From Tipula vernalis (Eukaryota; Arthropoda; Insecta; Diptera; Tipulidae), in contig OY282558.1 in NCBI GenBank assembly GCA_958295665.1, positions 333,967,106 to 334,031,105 of the forward strand: a stretch of 64,000 bases of DNA. Direction: 5' to 3'. This document shows positions 41,200 through 53,625 of this stretch, one piece after another; position 1 is the stretch's first letter; each line of letters begins with the position of its first letter. The translations under genes and the position numbers were made by a program. The notes under the pieces were generated by a model that had not been told where the DNA came from, did not search any database, and saw only the letters and a program-made list of their open reading frames with translations.

Positions 41200-43599
41200 C
41201 GAAAAAGCGCCGAATTGGATAATTAGGGTCTTGAAATTCATCGCGAAAAAGCGGCGACTTTCTAGTAAAACACGTAATTTCAGTCGAAAATGTAAATTGT
41301 TTGTACTAAAGACACAGCCGAATTTTCTCGGTTAATTTCAAAATCAAGAAAGCCAATTAATAATTTGAAATATTTAAAACTCAGATAGACAAACTTAAAA
41401 GATTTTTTTTATTTCATTCATACTATCGAAACTCTGGCTTTAGCACGTCTTTCAATTTACCTGAAATTTTGAATTGTTTGAATCGTTTGGCGAATTTATT
41501 TTCATTTTAGGCAAAATCGCTTTATAGCGTTGAATGTGTCTTAACCAAATCGGAATAAGTATTAATTTATTTTAAATTGAAATAAGCGATTTACACTCTT
41601 AATTTTATTCTTACTGACAGACATGCACTTACATATTATGGAGCATTCCAAAACCACATATCGTCAGCGAGAAATTCGGAAAGTGAAAGTCCATTTTTCT
41701 CAATTTTGCGATTTCCTCCAGCTCAGTAGAAAAGGGAGAAAATTATTGTAAAGGGCAAATATTTAGAAATAAAATTATTGTTTGCGAATAAACAATAAGG
41801 AGAGTGAAATACAAATACCGCGTTCTAACAAAAAAAAAAAAAATGTTTTTGGACTAACATTTTTTGGCGACGATATTCGATTTGCGAATAATGATTATTT
41901 TATGCAAACTAAATTTTTAAATATGTATACATACATTAATTATAATTATTATTTCACATGCGCTGGCAAACTGAATTTATGCGAACAATTTTTCTTCTAT
42001 ATTTTTAGCACAAATTAAAAAAAAAAAAAAAATTTGGCAAATTTTATTAATATTTTTAAATAAAATGTGTATAAATAAAAATGAAAAATGTGTTTTCAAT
42101 GACAAGTATAATTGTAAAAAAATACGATCAAATACAATTCCGTGACAGATTCTTTATTTATTTCAACTAATAATTGTGAAATAGGTAGGTATATACCTGC
42201 CAAGATAATTTTCGTGCATACTTAATACCACACACGCATACTGTTTGTGGTGTGCACACCGCTTGTAAATGATTACAATTTAATCTGTCATGTTGGGCTT
42301 TCAACGAAGGCGCTAGCTATAGAACAGAATAATTAAAACATTTTTGGTCCGTCTACATAATTTCTTGGCAATGTTTTCTGGGCCAAGTATTATCGAATAT
42401 TCTTTTGAAAAATATATTGTATTTATTGGTTATATTTATTTTGTTATAGGCCTATTCATATTCTAAGATCCAGTAAACTTTTGAAAAATTGATAGAATGC
42501 CTTATTTGTTGAAAAACTAATTTATAAATATCACACTTCATAAAAGGCTTAAATAGTTTTTAATTGCTGGCGGAAAATTTGAAAAATTTTTAACTCAAAA
42601 CAAAATTATTATAAACTCCAGGTCTGTCAACGTAAAATTTATAATTTTTCAAAATCAAACATAAAACAACTATGAAAATGTGGGTTTAAAAAATGTAATT
42701 AAGAATGGAAAAGAAGTTCGATAAACTTCAATTACAAATTAATATCAATTTGTCTGTACAAATTCTGTTACAAAAGTTTGTTGCTTGATGACAATACTGT
42801 CGCGCTCAAAATGTTCATCTTAACTAAATTGTTTGGCCAAATTGAGTTATTGATGTAAATCGGCTTTATCTTTCACATTAAAAAATATTAATATCGATTT
42901 ATCGATAAAAACAATAATTTTGTCAAAACTCTATTTTTTAGATAAGACAAACACGTTTAGTAAGCAGAATAAACTACTAAGCAGAACTGTGACTTAGATT
43001 GACTTGAGATTTGATCTAGAACAATTTAATAAAACTGATATATTTCGTTTTGAATTCATTAACTTTAACAAGAAAGTTGTATTTAATTTAATAGTTAAAC
43101 TAATCTTTAATAGTTGACTCTAAAGAGTTTTGCAACGACGATAAGAGCACTCATACCGGTCGCAAAAAACTCGGTTCCTAATTTTGTTTTAAGCCCATTC
43201 GTTACTGAATATTTTGCATATGTATCTACTGTGAACTTCAATTTGGTCAAGGTCGAACTAAGGATTCGGCGTGGAACTTCTTGAAGGTGAGCAGATCCAT
43301 TGGTAGACCACATTTACAATAAGAAAGGTTATAGGGAAAAACTGAAAAGCGGGAAATATCAGGATGGTTAAACCTACCGCAATCGTGATCACACCTCTAA
43401 GTTATCCCCAAACAAACGGCTAGACTATCTGTGAAGCGATAATTTCTAGTGAACCCGAGCGAACTTATGAATACGATAAAACTAGAAAAAATTAATTTAA
43501 TCAAATAATGTTCCTCATTTATTAGATTTTCAAATAAGCAATTATTCGTTAAACGTTATAAATAAATCGGTGCTGCACTACTCAATTTTTAAATGATCA
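41200..43599. other. AT-rich stretch, nothing identified
   Basis: A minus frame at 43107-43313 precedes the LINE remnant but has no clear match. Homopolymer runs occur at 41829-41843 and 42019-42033. Confidence 0.45.
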
Positions 43600-45700
43600 C
43601 AAATCTTTATGTTTGGTACTTAAAAATGATTATTTATTATATATAAATACTTCCTTAAATAGTTATTTTTAATAATTACAATAAAAACGCTATGAAACGA
43701 AATGTTGTGATGCTCAAATTTGTTCTGAAGTAACTGCGAACCAGAAAACTGCAAATCAGGAGAATAGCCGAGTATTCTCATATTCTGTCTATTATAAGTG
43801 TTTGAAGAATGAATATTGTGTTTGTTTGTTAATATCTTTGCAATCTGTTTTGGGACTCGAGGCACTCCCAACACTTTCGCAGTTAACTTTTAACGTTTTC
43901 CCTATGCTGATGAAATAAAGTACAGCTCCTATAGACATTATGTCTTTAGTACAGCAATTAGAAACAAATTATAATTAAAATTTATATAATATTCGTTGGT
44001 TACATTAATATACAGATAATATATTGAAAAGTTGAAAAAAGAGAAAAAAAAAACAATAATCTTCTACAAAATATAAGCTCAGTTATATTTAAATAGATAT
44101 ACATAAGTATTTAACTACACGAAGGCACATTAGAACATAATGTAATTTAATATTCATACTAAAAATATTGTTCGATATTATCGATGTGAAGCAACCAAGT
44201 CCGAATTTCCCTGCCAAATTTTCACATGTTTCGGTAAAAGATGGAACCAATAAGGTGACATCTCCTAAACTTTTCATTATTACAACGAAGACCGACAAAA
44301 TTGTTTGGATTGCTAATGTTATACGCGTGATACGCGTTTCCTGATATATTAGTTAGGTGGAAGGTCCAATTCAGCTGTGAGTCAATTGTTACACCTAATT
44401 GTTTAAACTGATTTATGCAGGGAAGATCAAAGCATTGTCCAAAACATGGATTCCTATCGCACGATTATACATAATACATGAAAAACTTTTGATCAACTGT
44501 TATGTAAGGTTGCCTAAAATGCATAACTCTAGATTTTTCATTAACAACAAGTCGATGATAAGAAAACCAACCATTTACTTTGAGTACTACCTTAATCAAC
44601 AAGTTCCCGGAATAACCACCGTGTGGCGCTCCCATCGTTCCGATTTGAGTTCTGTTTTTTTGTTAAGTTGGAACATCTGTTGTTGATATTCCCTCTAAAT
44701 CTTAGCGTCATAGCTTGACATTTGCAAAAGTTACGTAGTCAAGAGTACATCTCCTCTGTGTGTGTTGGCGATTTTTCCGTTATTTCCTCTCGGCTGCTGA
44801 AACGCGTTCCCCGTAATGGTTTTTTAACTCGATTGAACAGAAAGAAGTCACAGGGAGCCAAATCAGATGAATTCGGTGGCTGTTGGATGGTATTTGTTGC
44901 ATTTTTCGTCAAAAAGCGCAACCGTAACAAACATAATTTTTAACAATTACATTATCTATTCCATCAAATCGTTTAGAAAGATTGTTTTTTAACTTCTGAA
45001 TTTCAGAAAGAATCTCCAAATAATTAATTTCATCGAAATAACAAGAAGTACAGTAGTTATCTCGGTTTCCAAAAATAAATTGTTTGTGCTCTCTACTGTT
45101 AAGGTACTATTATGAATAATTTTAGAAGATGTATCAGATGATACATTTATAAAAAAATTATTAAATTTATTACATATATTCTGGTCACATCAGTAAGAAG
45201 AGCATTAGATTGATTTTCATAAATTTGTGTTATTTGGTTTTGGTACGTACTTCTACCTAAAATATCATCAATTGCCTCCCACATAGCTTAGGATTATTCC
45301 CTACTAAATCAAATTTATCTTTGTAATATAACTCTTTTAACCCGTTTAAAATTCATATTTACATGCGTAAAGAGTTTCTTATACATAATTGGCTAACCGA
45401 GTGTTATATTTGGATACTTTTTCAATTTTTTGGAAAATTTTTAAGGTTTATTAATTTTACGCAAAAGATAATAATTCATCCAGGGCTTGAACTGCTTGTT
45501 ATTGCGATAAGTAATAGTATCTTTGGAAAATTCAATATGGGAAATCAAATTTTTTAGTTTGCAACAATTGACTTTAGAATTATTTTCACTATAACATGTC
45601 ACAGGTCTATTTCGATTCTGCCCAAATATTGAGTGTAATTAAATTATAATCAGAAATATATATTGATAAATTATCAATACTAAAAGTATATGTATGTACC
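43600..45700 (-). pseudogene. old LINE endonuclease/RT gene, heavily decayed
   Basis: Read on the minus strand from 45600 the order is that of a jockey/CR1-like ORF2. Linker: NNKQFKPWMNYYLLRKINK (about 45520-45465) and AMWEAIDDILGR (about 45290-45255). Start of RT: NNFFINVSSDTSSKIIHN (about 45160-45110). End of RT: WFSYHRLVVNEKS and FKQLGVTIDSQLNWTFHL (about 44575-44350). C-terminal: RVPKQIAKILTNKHNIHS (about 43860-43805). The RT core with the YADD motif is missing, and a mariner remnant sits between 44600 and 44945. The protein differs clearly from the intact LINE at 31.6-34.4 kb, so it is a different, older family. Confidence 0.82.
44600..44945 (-). pseudogene. mariner fragment inside the old LINE
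   Basis: A minus frame 44739-44930 reads LTKNATNTIQQPPNSSDLAP then CDFFLFNRVKKPLRGTRFSS. This is the PPYSPDLAPCDFFLF block and following region of mariner transposases. No terminal repeats are recognisable. LINE similarity stops just before it and resumes just after it, so the mariner inserted into the LINE. Confidence 0.85.
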
Positions 45701-45719
45701 ACTGGATTTATTATTATTA

Positions 45720-46700
45720 TTGAAGGGCCATGTGGGCGATCAGCCACTTCGCACTGCGATCTAAAAGATCTATTGTGCTGGACCCTGCTTAATTATCCAT
45801 CCATTCAATATTGAGGTTCTTAATGAACTTGATAATACTGCCGGCCGGTACGTGATACATACTATCTAGACTTATTGCTCTCCCTCCTAGATGTTTACTA
45901 CATCATGTAGTTTCGCTAGAAAGACGTAGCATTGGAACCCAAGGACTTTGAGAGGGTTGTCCCGCTCCCGTATATTCCTACCCATGCCCTGTCTTCCGTT
46001 AGATTTTACGAGTTGTTGGAAATTTAAAATCGCCTGTAGGTCACCCAGCTTTACTACAGGAAGGCTCAATAAAACTGGAGGGTGCCTGGTATCCAGTGTC
46101 CGCATACTTTGGACTGATTAAATCAGCCATTCATCCATCGGCATATGCTGTTCCACCTTAGATTAGAGTTATTTTGTAAAGGTTTTCTCCTTTAGCGCCC
46201 TACTTTGGCCTGTGCCAAAAGGCCTTAATTACCAGTGGTTGCCACGAGGAGGCAGCACGCACACTTGCGAATTGTGAACAGGTTACCCCTTACACAATTG
46301 TGCCCATCACGCAGCTACCGGGCCCGAATCCCTATAGGGGCGGGATACAAAAGGAATGTTTCCTCATCTAATTACGATCAGTGATGAAGATGAACACAAC
46401 TATAACCCCTGTTGATAGTTCAGAAGCTATGGGCCGACCCACCTCTCATGTCAGTACTATAGGCTGGCATGAAGCAATGCAATGTGCAGGTGGTCTATGC
46501 AAAACGGGCCTTTAGCCGTACGTCCTCGATTTGGCTGCTACGTAAGGTAGTACGTAAAAAGCGAACTGCGGAAGAGTTGGGAGTGCCTTGAGCCCCAGAA
46601 GAGATTGCAGAGATACAAACAAACACTAAAGAATTGGAAAATCGGGATTTTAAAATACGAGATTTTGAAAAGTGGGATATAACCACTACGACCCCTATTT
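45720..46700. other. GC-richer repeat-like block of unknown family
   Basis: Base composition changes sharply: words such as CTACCGGGCCCGAATCCCTA (46313), GGCGGGATAC and TGCCGGCCGGTACGTG (45840) stand in a region that is otherwise mostly A and T. No long open frame exists; short ones (45887-46105 minus, 46495-46686 minus) have no domain I can name. It resembles the GC-rich untranslated regions of non-LTR retrotransposons such as the I or R1 groups. That is an impression, not an alignment. Confidence 0.4.
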
Positions 46701-49467
46701 CAACTAATCAACCAAGTTGTTTACTTTTTAAATTTTTATTTATTTATTTCAACAAATGAAGCAATCAAATTGTTCTTTAATCCAAAATGTACTAGATCAT
46801 TTGTACTCTGCGCCTAGACTTTTTTATTTAAGGCATTGGCCTCGCCCACAAACTTCAAACCGACATTTCAAACTGTCAAATCCAAACAAATCCAAAAATT
46901 GAAACTTTTGTTTTATATTTTTATGAACGGATTTTAACTTGACGTCCGGCAAAATAAAAAATTGGGGTTTCAAATGTTAGTTTGTGAACATTTTATTATA
47001 AAATAAAAAATAAAATGAAATAATCTATTTGATGTGAAAAAATAAGAAATTTTATTTCTCGTTTCACAATATTAACAATTTTTTTTTAATTTGAGAGAAA
47101 TTCAGCATTTAATAAAAGCTCAGGATTCATTAACAGCAATTACTTCTTAGGAATTAACAAGCTAAATTAAAGAAGAATTTTTAAAACAATTGGAATATAA
47201 ATATTACCCACAAGTACTAAATCAGTCACAATGTATTTTGTGCTTACTAAATAACTTTTACGCAAGTCCTCAAGCTGTTTTAGGAGCCATAGGTACTGTG
47301 ACCAGAAATAGTTATTGCAATTTCCCTTCCAATTCATTACTCCTTAACTAAGAATTTCACCGAAACCTGCGAAAAGTATAAGTTAAGGATGTTGTGCTTT
47401 ATGTAAGTTTCGCAAATCGTATATAGCGTATACTTATTCGTCAAATTTTAATAAAAAAAATCACACTTGTTAAATTAGGGTTTCAGGTTTCACACCGTCG
47501 ATCTATTTATAATGTTTATATTTTCGAAGCTATGGAAAAAAATAAAAACTACTGAGTAGGTTGGAGTGGCTGCTTACGCACACTTAGACCGGTGACGGTC
47601 CATTGTGATTAGGAAAACTACTGAGTAAGTCTGATCAGAAATCCTAGTAATCAGTATTCGAAACATTCAAATCTGTCTAGTTTTATTAAATAAATTCCTT
47701 CAGAGAAGTTGAATGCAATAATTTAAAAAAATGTTATATAAATTTGTAGTCTTATTGTCTGTTACTAATAACAACTTAGATTTAAAATTAAAAACGGAAC
47801 ATTTCTGTCTGGTTTATATTTACACTACATATTCAATCTTATGTACATTTAACTCAAATACTTACGGATAAATAATTCATTTTATAAATAGAATATCTAA
47901 ATATATCGTCTCTGTAACTAATCCGCAAACAGTTACATATTTTAATGTTGAGCATAAAGCCTTTTATTCAATGTGAATTCTATTATAATTTACCAGTTCT
48001 ACTCATATTCTTACATTATATACAATACAAACATTTTATTGTTCATTTACAAAGCAATTAGTTTTATATATTCATTTGACAATATAAAATTCAAATTAAT
48101 CATTAAATAGTTGAAATAGTTTTTGTTGACAAATGATTATTTCACCTTTAGACATTTGATCTAGAGTGATTCACTGACCAATTTTTGTCTGTGTCTGGTT
48201 TATAGATTTCTCACAAGATTTTAATAATAAAACGAAACAAATTTTATATTGAGTTTGAACCCGAGTGCTTTTTACTTGAACGAAAATTTTTATATTTTAT
48301 TTATTTGATGCGGTCACGAATATAGGTTTTTAAATTATAAATACAGTTTTATTTTTAAATAATTAAAAAATCAAAGAAATGATTTGATTAAAATTGTGTT
48401 TTTGATATGTTTTGATGAGGATCTGTAGCTAAGTCGATATACATTCACACAAATATTTATATTGATGTGCGTTAACGTTTTTTGTGTTTATTAATAATAA
48501 ATCCGTGTGATTCATGCGTGTGTGTGGATGCAATATTTTTGGCATTTGTACAACATGACAGTTTATTAATAAATATTTTTCAAAGACGGAAGTTAAATAG
48601 CTACATATATTTTTATTATTTACTCATTTTTTTCCGCATAAATTTATGATTTTTATGTTGCATAGTATAAATATAAATTTTATCGCAAATTAATTACCAT
48701 GTTAAGCGACTTTGGTTTACCATATTTAATTAAAATGCCTCAAGCTGGCTAGTTAAAAAAATGTGTAATGGGTAAATGTATTATGAGAAAAGGGGGGTGC
48801 GAACAAAAATGTGAGAGGTTGCAAAAAGTACTATGTCTAGATAATTTTTCCCACCATAAGATAGAATTAGAAAACATTTTTGATTAATTACCATGGAATA
48901 TTTATGTAGTTTCATAAGAGAATTCTTCATCTCAATAGCTTAACTATGCATTTTCTAAGAACAAACAAATGAGAAAACAACTCAATTCATACTTGTTCGG
49001 TTAAACATTCTACCACTGATTTTGAGGATTAGACTGATTTAGATTGCCAAGCCATTTGATCTCAACCCTTTCAAAATTATGTGAAGTGAAGCTAAGAAAA
49101 AAGAAGCAAAGTTTAATGACTGGAATAAGTCGAATGAGAAGTATACCAGATCTTATTTAGCTCATTGCAGCGTTAACGTAACGGCTAATCTGGAAAATAA
49201 AGGAATTAATACCAACTATGTATTAGGATACATTTTAAATTATTGAAATGTTTCTAAGCGGTTACATACTACTATTTTTATGAACATTGGACGTTGATGC
49301 TGAAGTGCAATTAATTATACTTCGATTGAATTTAATGAAACTGTTTTAAATATTACTCTAGGTGGTCAAGCGCAAACGCCACTTTTTTATGAAGTTGTTA
49401 TTAGATAATTTAATTTTGGGTCAGCGCCGGCTACAGGTCCCAGGACCGCTAATGTAACATAAGCTAT
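46701..49467. other. AT-rich stretch with one GC-richer patch
   Basis: Mostly AT-rich and featureless. 47555-47625 (GGTTGGAGTGGCTGCTTACG.. CCGGTGACGGTCCATTGTGA) stands out in composition and may be a short piece of a retroelement; the family is not identified. Confidence 0.4.
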
Positions 49468-49708
49468 GTTTTTTTTATTCACTCCCGATAGCTGCTATCG
49501 AGAGCCGTCATTTTTCTATGCCTAAATTTAAATTTGACGCGCTATTTCAATCGCTATTCATCATTCAAACTATCATTTTTAATCCAATTGTTTAGCGAAA
49601 ACTTGATATAAAAAATATTTGGCTCTACCTATTCATACGGAGCGCTATCGGGAGCCAATTTTTATAAGACGGCTCTCGATAGCAGCTATCCGGAGCGAAT
49701 AAAAAAAC
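49468..49708. mobile_element. MITE copy 2 (same family as 27100-27347)
   Basis: Ends GTTTTTTTTATTCACTCCCG and, inverted, GTTTTTTTATTCGCTCCGGA. The interior matches copy 1 closely, including TTTAGCGAAAACTTGATATA and TTTGGCTCTACC. Left-end differences make the inverted repeat imperfect here. It lies beside the piggyBac remnant. Confidence 0.9.
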
Positions 49709-49879
49709 GCAGCTGTGCAATCACCTAAAACCACTGCTCTATGGTTCGACAACTTAAACAATATTGAAACATTTTTTTTAAGGGCGCAAAATTCACAAAA
49801 TGATTATTTTGCAGAGTATTCAAGGGTGTTAAATCAAAGATGCCAATCATTCTTTACATTTAGATGTGGTCTCATATGA

Positions 49880-50990
49880 TTATACGTAGGAAATTTGAAG
49901 AAATTTTATAAGACTAACACTTTTAAATTGATGTAACACGAAAAACGAAGATGAAAGGTATTTTTGATAAAATGATGGATTGTTTTTGATGGTTTAAGTG
50001 AATTTGTGAAAGTTTTGCTATTTACATTATTGTGGCAGATGATTATTAAAACTATGTAATTCAATCTTGATAAAGCTTCTAAAGATTCATTCAACAATTT
50101 CGGCGTTGTGAATTTCAGAAATCATTCGTATAACTCTGTTTTTCATGGTTTGCCACAACAGCAAAAGTGTTCGTCCTTGTCGTTTAAACAAAGATTCCGA
50201 TCTTTTCAATCTTGCATTTTTTAATGAAGTTGGTAGTCAAGGGGTAGGGTAGTTGAGCCTTATTTTTCCACACACTCGGATTTGTTTCAAAAGTAGTTTT
50301 TTTGCTAGGTCAACACTATTTTACAGATTATCCAAGTAGAGATGAAGCCATTTTACAAAAGAACGCCTCAATAATTACATTGCTGTGCTATTTAAGTTTT
50401 GTCCAACGTCCAGAATATTGTTTGAAGCTCGAAATATAGCCAGTAGCAGAATCGCATAGCATTCGAATAAGGATACCATTTTTTTATGATTTTTGATGGA
50501 TCATAAACTTAAAACTAAGCCTTCCACGCCGCGGTATCATACCTTCGTTAATAGAAATGTTTTGCTCAAGATTGAAATTGTCTTCAAATTTTTTGGAGAA
50601 TTAGTCTATTAGTTATTGTGAACTTTGAAGAGCCGGTTAGCATTGTGAGGCATGTTAATATTGTTTGAAAAAAGAATGAATGTCAATATTTGTCTAAATC
50701 TATTACAACTCATTGTTTTGGAAAATATTGGAGTCTGTACCAGTGGATTTGTAGACCAGTAATCGTCCATTCTTGTTTTTTACATGTCGCATTATAATTA
50801 CTAGCGCAAACCACTTTTTAAGCTCTGCTACCGTTACATCAAGCCATTTGGCACTTTTTTTGGGCACTTTATGCTTACCACAATTCTGTGTGTGGTATGT
50901 GTTTGTTTCTGTGGCAATAAATTCAAATAAATCGTTTCCAATAAACACATCTGCAAATTCATCTACATTACTTTTATCTATTGGAAACAC
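49880..50990 (-). pseudogene. piggyBac-like transposase, decayed
   Basis: The minus frame from 50990 begins MFPIDKSNVDEFADVFIGND and runs through SAKWLDVTVAELKKWFALVI, which matches the opening of the piggyBac DDE domain (..DVTVEELKAFLGLLILMG). Further in, ISINEGMIPRRGRLSFKFMI (about 50560-50500) is the MSIDESMIPFKGRLSFKQY block, with the catalytic Asp replaced by Asn. CDSATGYISSFKQYSGR follows. LKRSESLFKRQGRTLLLLWQ and IRMISEIHNAE (about 50210-50100) and TIHHFIKNTFHLRFSC near 49970 give the C-terminal part. Frameshifts and stops occur throughout. Confidence 0.88.
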
Positions 50991-51492
50991 AGCACTTTAC
51001 AATTTATTAATTTCGTGACTTTTATAATTCGTACAATATTTTATTTCTTGTGTTTCTTCACTCAGTTCACTCTATGAATATATCTTCCGAACTAACTTAT
51101 TTAACTTAAGAATTATATACAGGTAAACAATATCATTATTATATTTCACGCTTTAATTAAATCAGAACACAAAAAAGGGATTATGTTAACTATAAAACAT
51201 TAAAAAAAAATGAAAGTGTTAAATTTTAAGTAATTACAGCAAATAACGAGATGGTCATATAATTCTACATGTAATAAAAATAAAAAGAAGGAGTTACATC
51301 ATTTTATATTTTGTTATACTCTTATTTACTAAAAAAGTAAAAACCCAATTTAATTAAAAATAAAACATCTGTGTAACAATGTTATTAAAATTATATACCG
51401 AAATGCTTGTGATTGTGACGCTCTGAACAGTTAAAAGCAACTGATTTGCATAAAACTCTTATTGTGCTGCCACAACGTGCAAATAACGACCG

Positions 51493-51539
51493 CCATGCCG
51501 AAGGCACCAAGTTGGTGTCACCGGACGTGTAAGGGTTAA
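51493..51539. mobile_element. piggyBac-like terminal repeat with TTAA
   Basis: Reading inward from 51539: TTAA, CCCTTACACGTCCGG, then GGTGTCACC overlapping the palindrome CACCAAGTTGGTG. TTAA is the piggyBac target site and CCC the usual first bases. It lies about 500 bases upstream of the transposase start and probably marks that element's 5' end. The other end near 49.7 kb is not recognisable; a MITE lies there. Confidence 0.7.
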
Positions 51540-53580
51540 TATACTTCTAATTAGAACATATTCATTCTAAGGAGTTATTTAGGAATACAGTCAATTGTTT
51601 TGTGTCAGTCATTAACACAAAAAAAAGAGATTTAGTCGTCTTATAGAGAGTTCGCGTCATAAAATTTTCGAGAAGAGGATCGTAAGTTACATAAATGAAA
51701 AATGAAACAATTCAAAAAAAAAAATATCGATAGAGAAAAAATCGAGTTATAGGAGATTACGATATGTTTAGAAAGTTGACTGTATTTCGTAATTAACGAA
51801 ATTACCGTTTTTTATTTAATAATCATTTTCAGATTATATCATCAAAATCTTGGAAAGGATGGTTAAATCGGGTCTTTTACTGAAATTTTTTATTCATTCA
51901 ACGCGCTATAAAAGAGCAAGAGATGAAAATATAAGACTCGCAACAATACAAACTAATTCGTTATGTATTAATCAAAAAAACGTTGTGATGTCTTTCTTAA
52001 ATGATTTATTTTTCTTGTTGATTTATATATTCTCAAAACAATTCAATAGTCATAGACTCGAGAATCAAATAGATTATTCATTTTTTAGTTTTCAAATAAT
52101 AAAATGTATTAGTATTTTTTTTCATGTAATTAATATCTGTAAAAACTTGCTTTTTGTCTATCAAAACAAAACAAAAAACAATAAGACATAATATTATTTG
52201 TAACCCCAGTTTTATTCCCTCAAAATATATTTCATCGTAATAGTTAATAACGAATTAAATTGATTTGGAAAATACATGTTTTGTATAATTTTTTTATTTA
52301 TGTCTCTTTATTTAAAATGATCTTTACATAACATTTAAAAATACACAAACATTTAAAAATAAATGAATCATTTTATGAATGGTTGTAATTAATGAAAACA
52401 ATTATAAGAATAATTCAATCAAAATATTTTGTAAGCGTAATTTTAAAAAAATCTAAAAGATACTTGAAACATAAATATTGGTGTGGCTTTGTCCCTTTTT
52501 CCCCCCAGTAAAAACAAAACAATAAATACACTTCTTATAGATAACACCTAACAAGTCGGGAAAAATATTTATCTAAGACTCTGGAAATAAGAAACTGTAA
52601 TTTTCACTAAGACCGCTTTCTTATCGGACATGTCTTGAGTTCATCCAAGTAAAATAACTGGTTAGTTTAAAAAAATAGACTCATCAGATTTTTAAGAAAT
52701 AACAAATCATGTTTATAATAATCTTAACTAGCAGACAAAATTGTATATGGTATATCCACTAGCCGAACCTGAAAACTTATATAAACATATGATATTTTGA
52801 TAAGTCGAGAAAACATGCCGCGCACATTTGAATCCATTATTATTCGAATGTGTTTACAAAATAAATAAATTTTGTGATAAACGTAATAACGTCGTCATAA
52901 ACAATATAAATACTGGGAAAAATTTTTTTAAGTAAAGTAAAGTAACTTATCCACCAACAAACAAAACAAAAAATTGTGTTTATCAAAATAAAGTTATTTC
53001 CTTTTATTGAACACAATTCTGACTAAATTACATTATTATGTAGGTATTAAATTATCAACACACCACAAACATCTGCAAAAAATATTGTTAACGGAAATAT
53101 ATCACATCAAGTATCGCGAAAGGAAAATCAAGTGTTTATAAATGTAGTTTTGACAATTAATTTGGCACTGGTTTTGAAAAACTGTATTTTATAAAAACTG
53201 TACACATAATAATCATGAGAAGATTTGGTTTTTCGATGCAATACCCCAATTAACTTGAATCATCTTAAGGTTCTGGTCCAAATACTCATATCGCATATAT
53301 GCAAGCAACCAAAAATGACCACAAACAACATTTGAATTATTGAGATAAATTTTATTTTATTTATCATTTTTGTAATCGATTCTCAAGAATTTTTTGTCAT
53401 CCATTACCATTATTAACGCAAATACAATACAAAAAGCCTGTCATTGTGGTTGGTTTACATTTTATTATATTGAAAGTCTATGATTTAATTTGAATCCAAT
53501 ATGGCAGATTGAAATTGAATATATTGCTTTGTGTATTACATATTTACATATGTATAAAATCAAACTCAAGATTTACTTAC
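51540..53580. other. AT-rich stretch, nothing identified
   Basis: A plus frame 51850-52191 (113 codons) is AT-driven, hydrophobic and without a domain. No elements or exons were supported. Confidence 0.5.
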
Positions 53581-53625
53581 GGCTTTTATTTAACTGTGGT
53601 TGGAACTAGTTGATGCATCAAAATC
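53581..53625 (-). other. 45-nt internal 5' untranslated exon (inferred)
   Basis: Minus strand: TTTTTGTTTATTTCAG, then GATTTTGATGCATCAACTAG..AATAAAAGCC, then GTAAGTAAAT. Both splice sites fit the insect consensus well. An acceptor at its 5' side implies at least one more upstream exon. Spliced to 28389-28514 it gives ..AAAAGCC|ATGGCTG. It contains its own ATG with a 10-codon frame. The coding frame through it is closed, which supports an untranslated role. Confidence 0.6.
53586..53618 (-). promoter_or_regulatory. 10-codon upstream ORF in the leader exon
   Basis: ATG at 53618-53616 opens MHQLVPTTVK and stops with TAA at 53588-53586, five nucleotides before the exon end and hence five before the main ATG if the inferred splice is used. 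The start context (TTTTGATGC) is weak, so leaky scanning would be expected. Translational control is possible but inferred. Confidence 0.4.

Larger units (their letters stand above)
28515..53580 (-). other. inferred ~25-kb intron
   Basis: It is bounded by the GTAAGT donor of the 45-nt exon (53575-53580) and the TTTTCAG acceptor before the ATG exon. The joint would read AAAAGCC|ATGGCTG, a good translation-start context. It contains a LINE, mariner elements, a piggyBac remnant and MITEs but no other exon that I can support. The pairing of these two exons is inference. Confidence 0.5.

Noticed and set aside
41450..41475. Recursive splice site (TTTCAG|GTAAAT on minus strand) in the long intron
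   Set aside because: The preceding bases are not pyrimidine-rich, and the motif is expected by chance in 25 kb.
51850..52191. 113-codon plus frame
   Set aside because: Composition-driven, hydrophobic and Asn/Lys-rich, without a domain or splice context.
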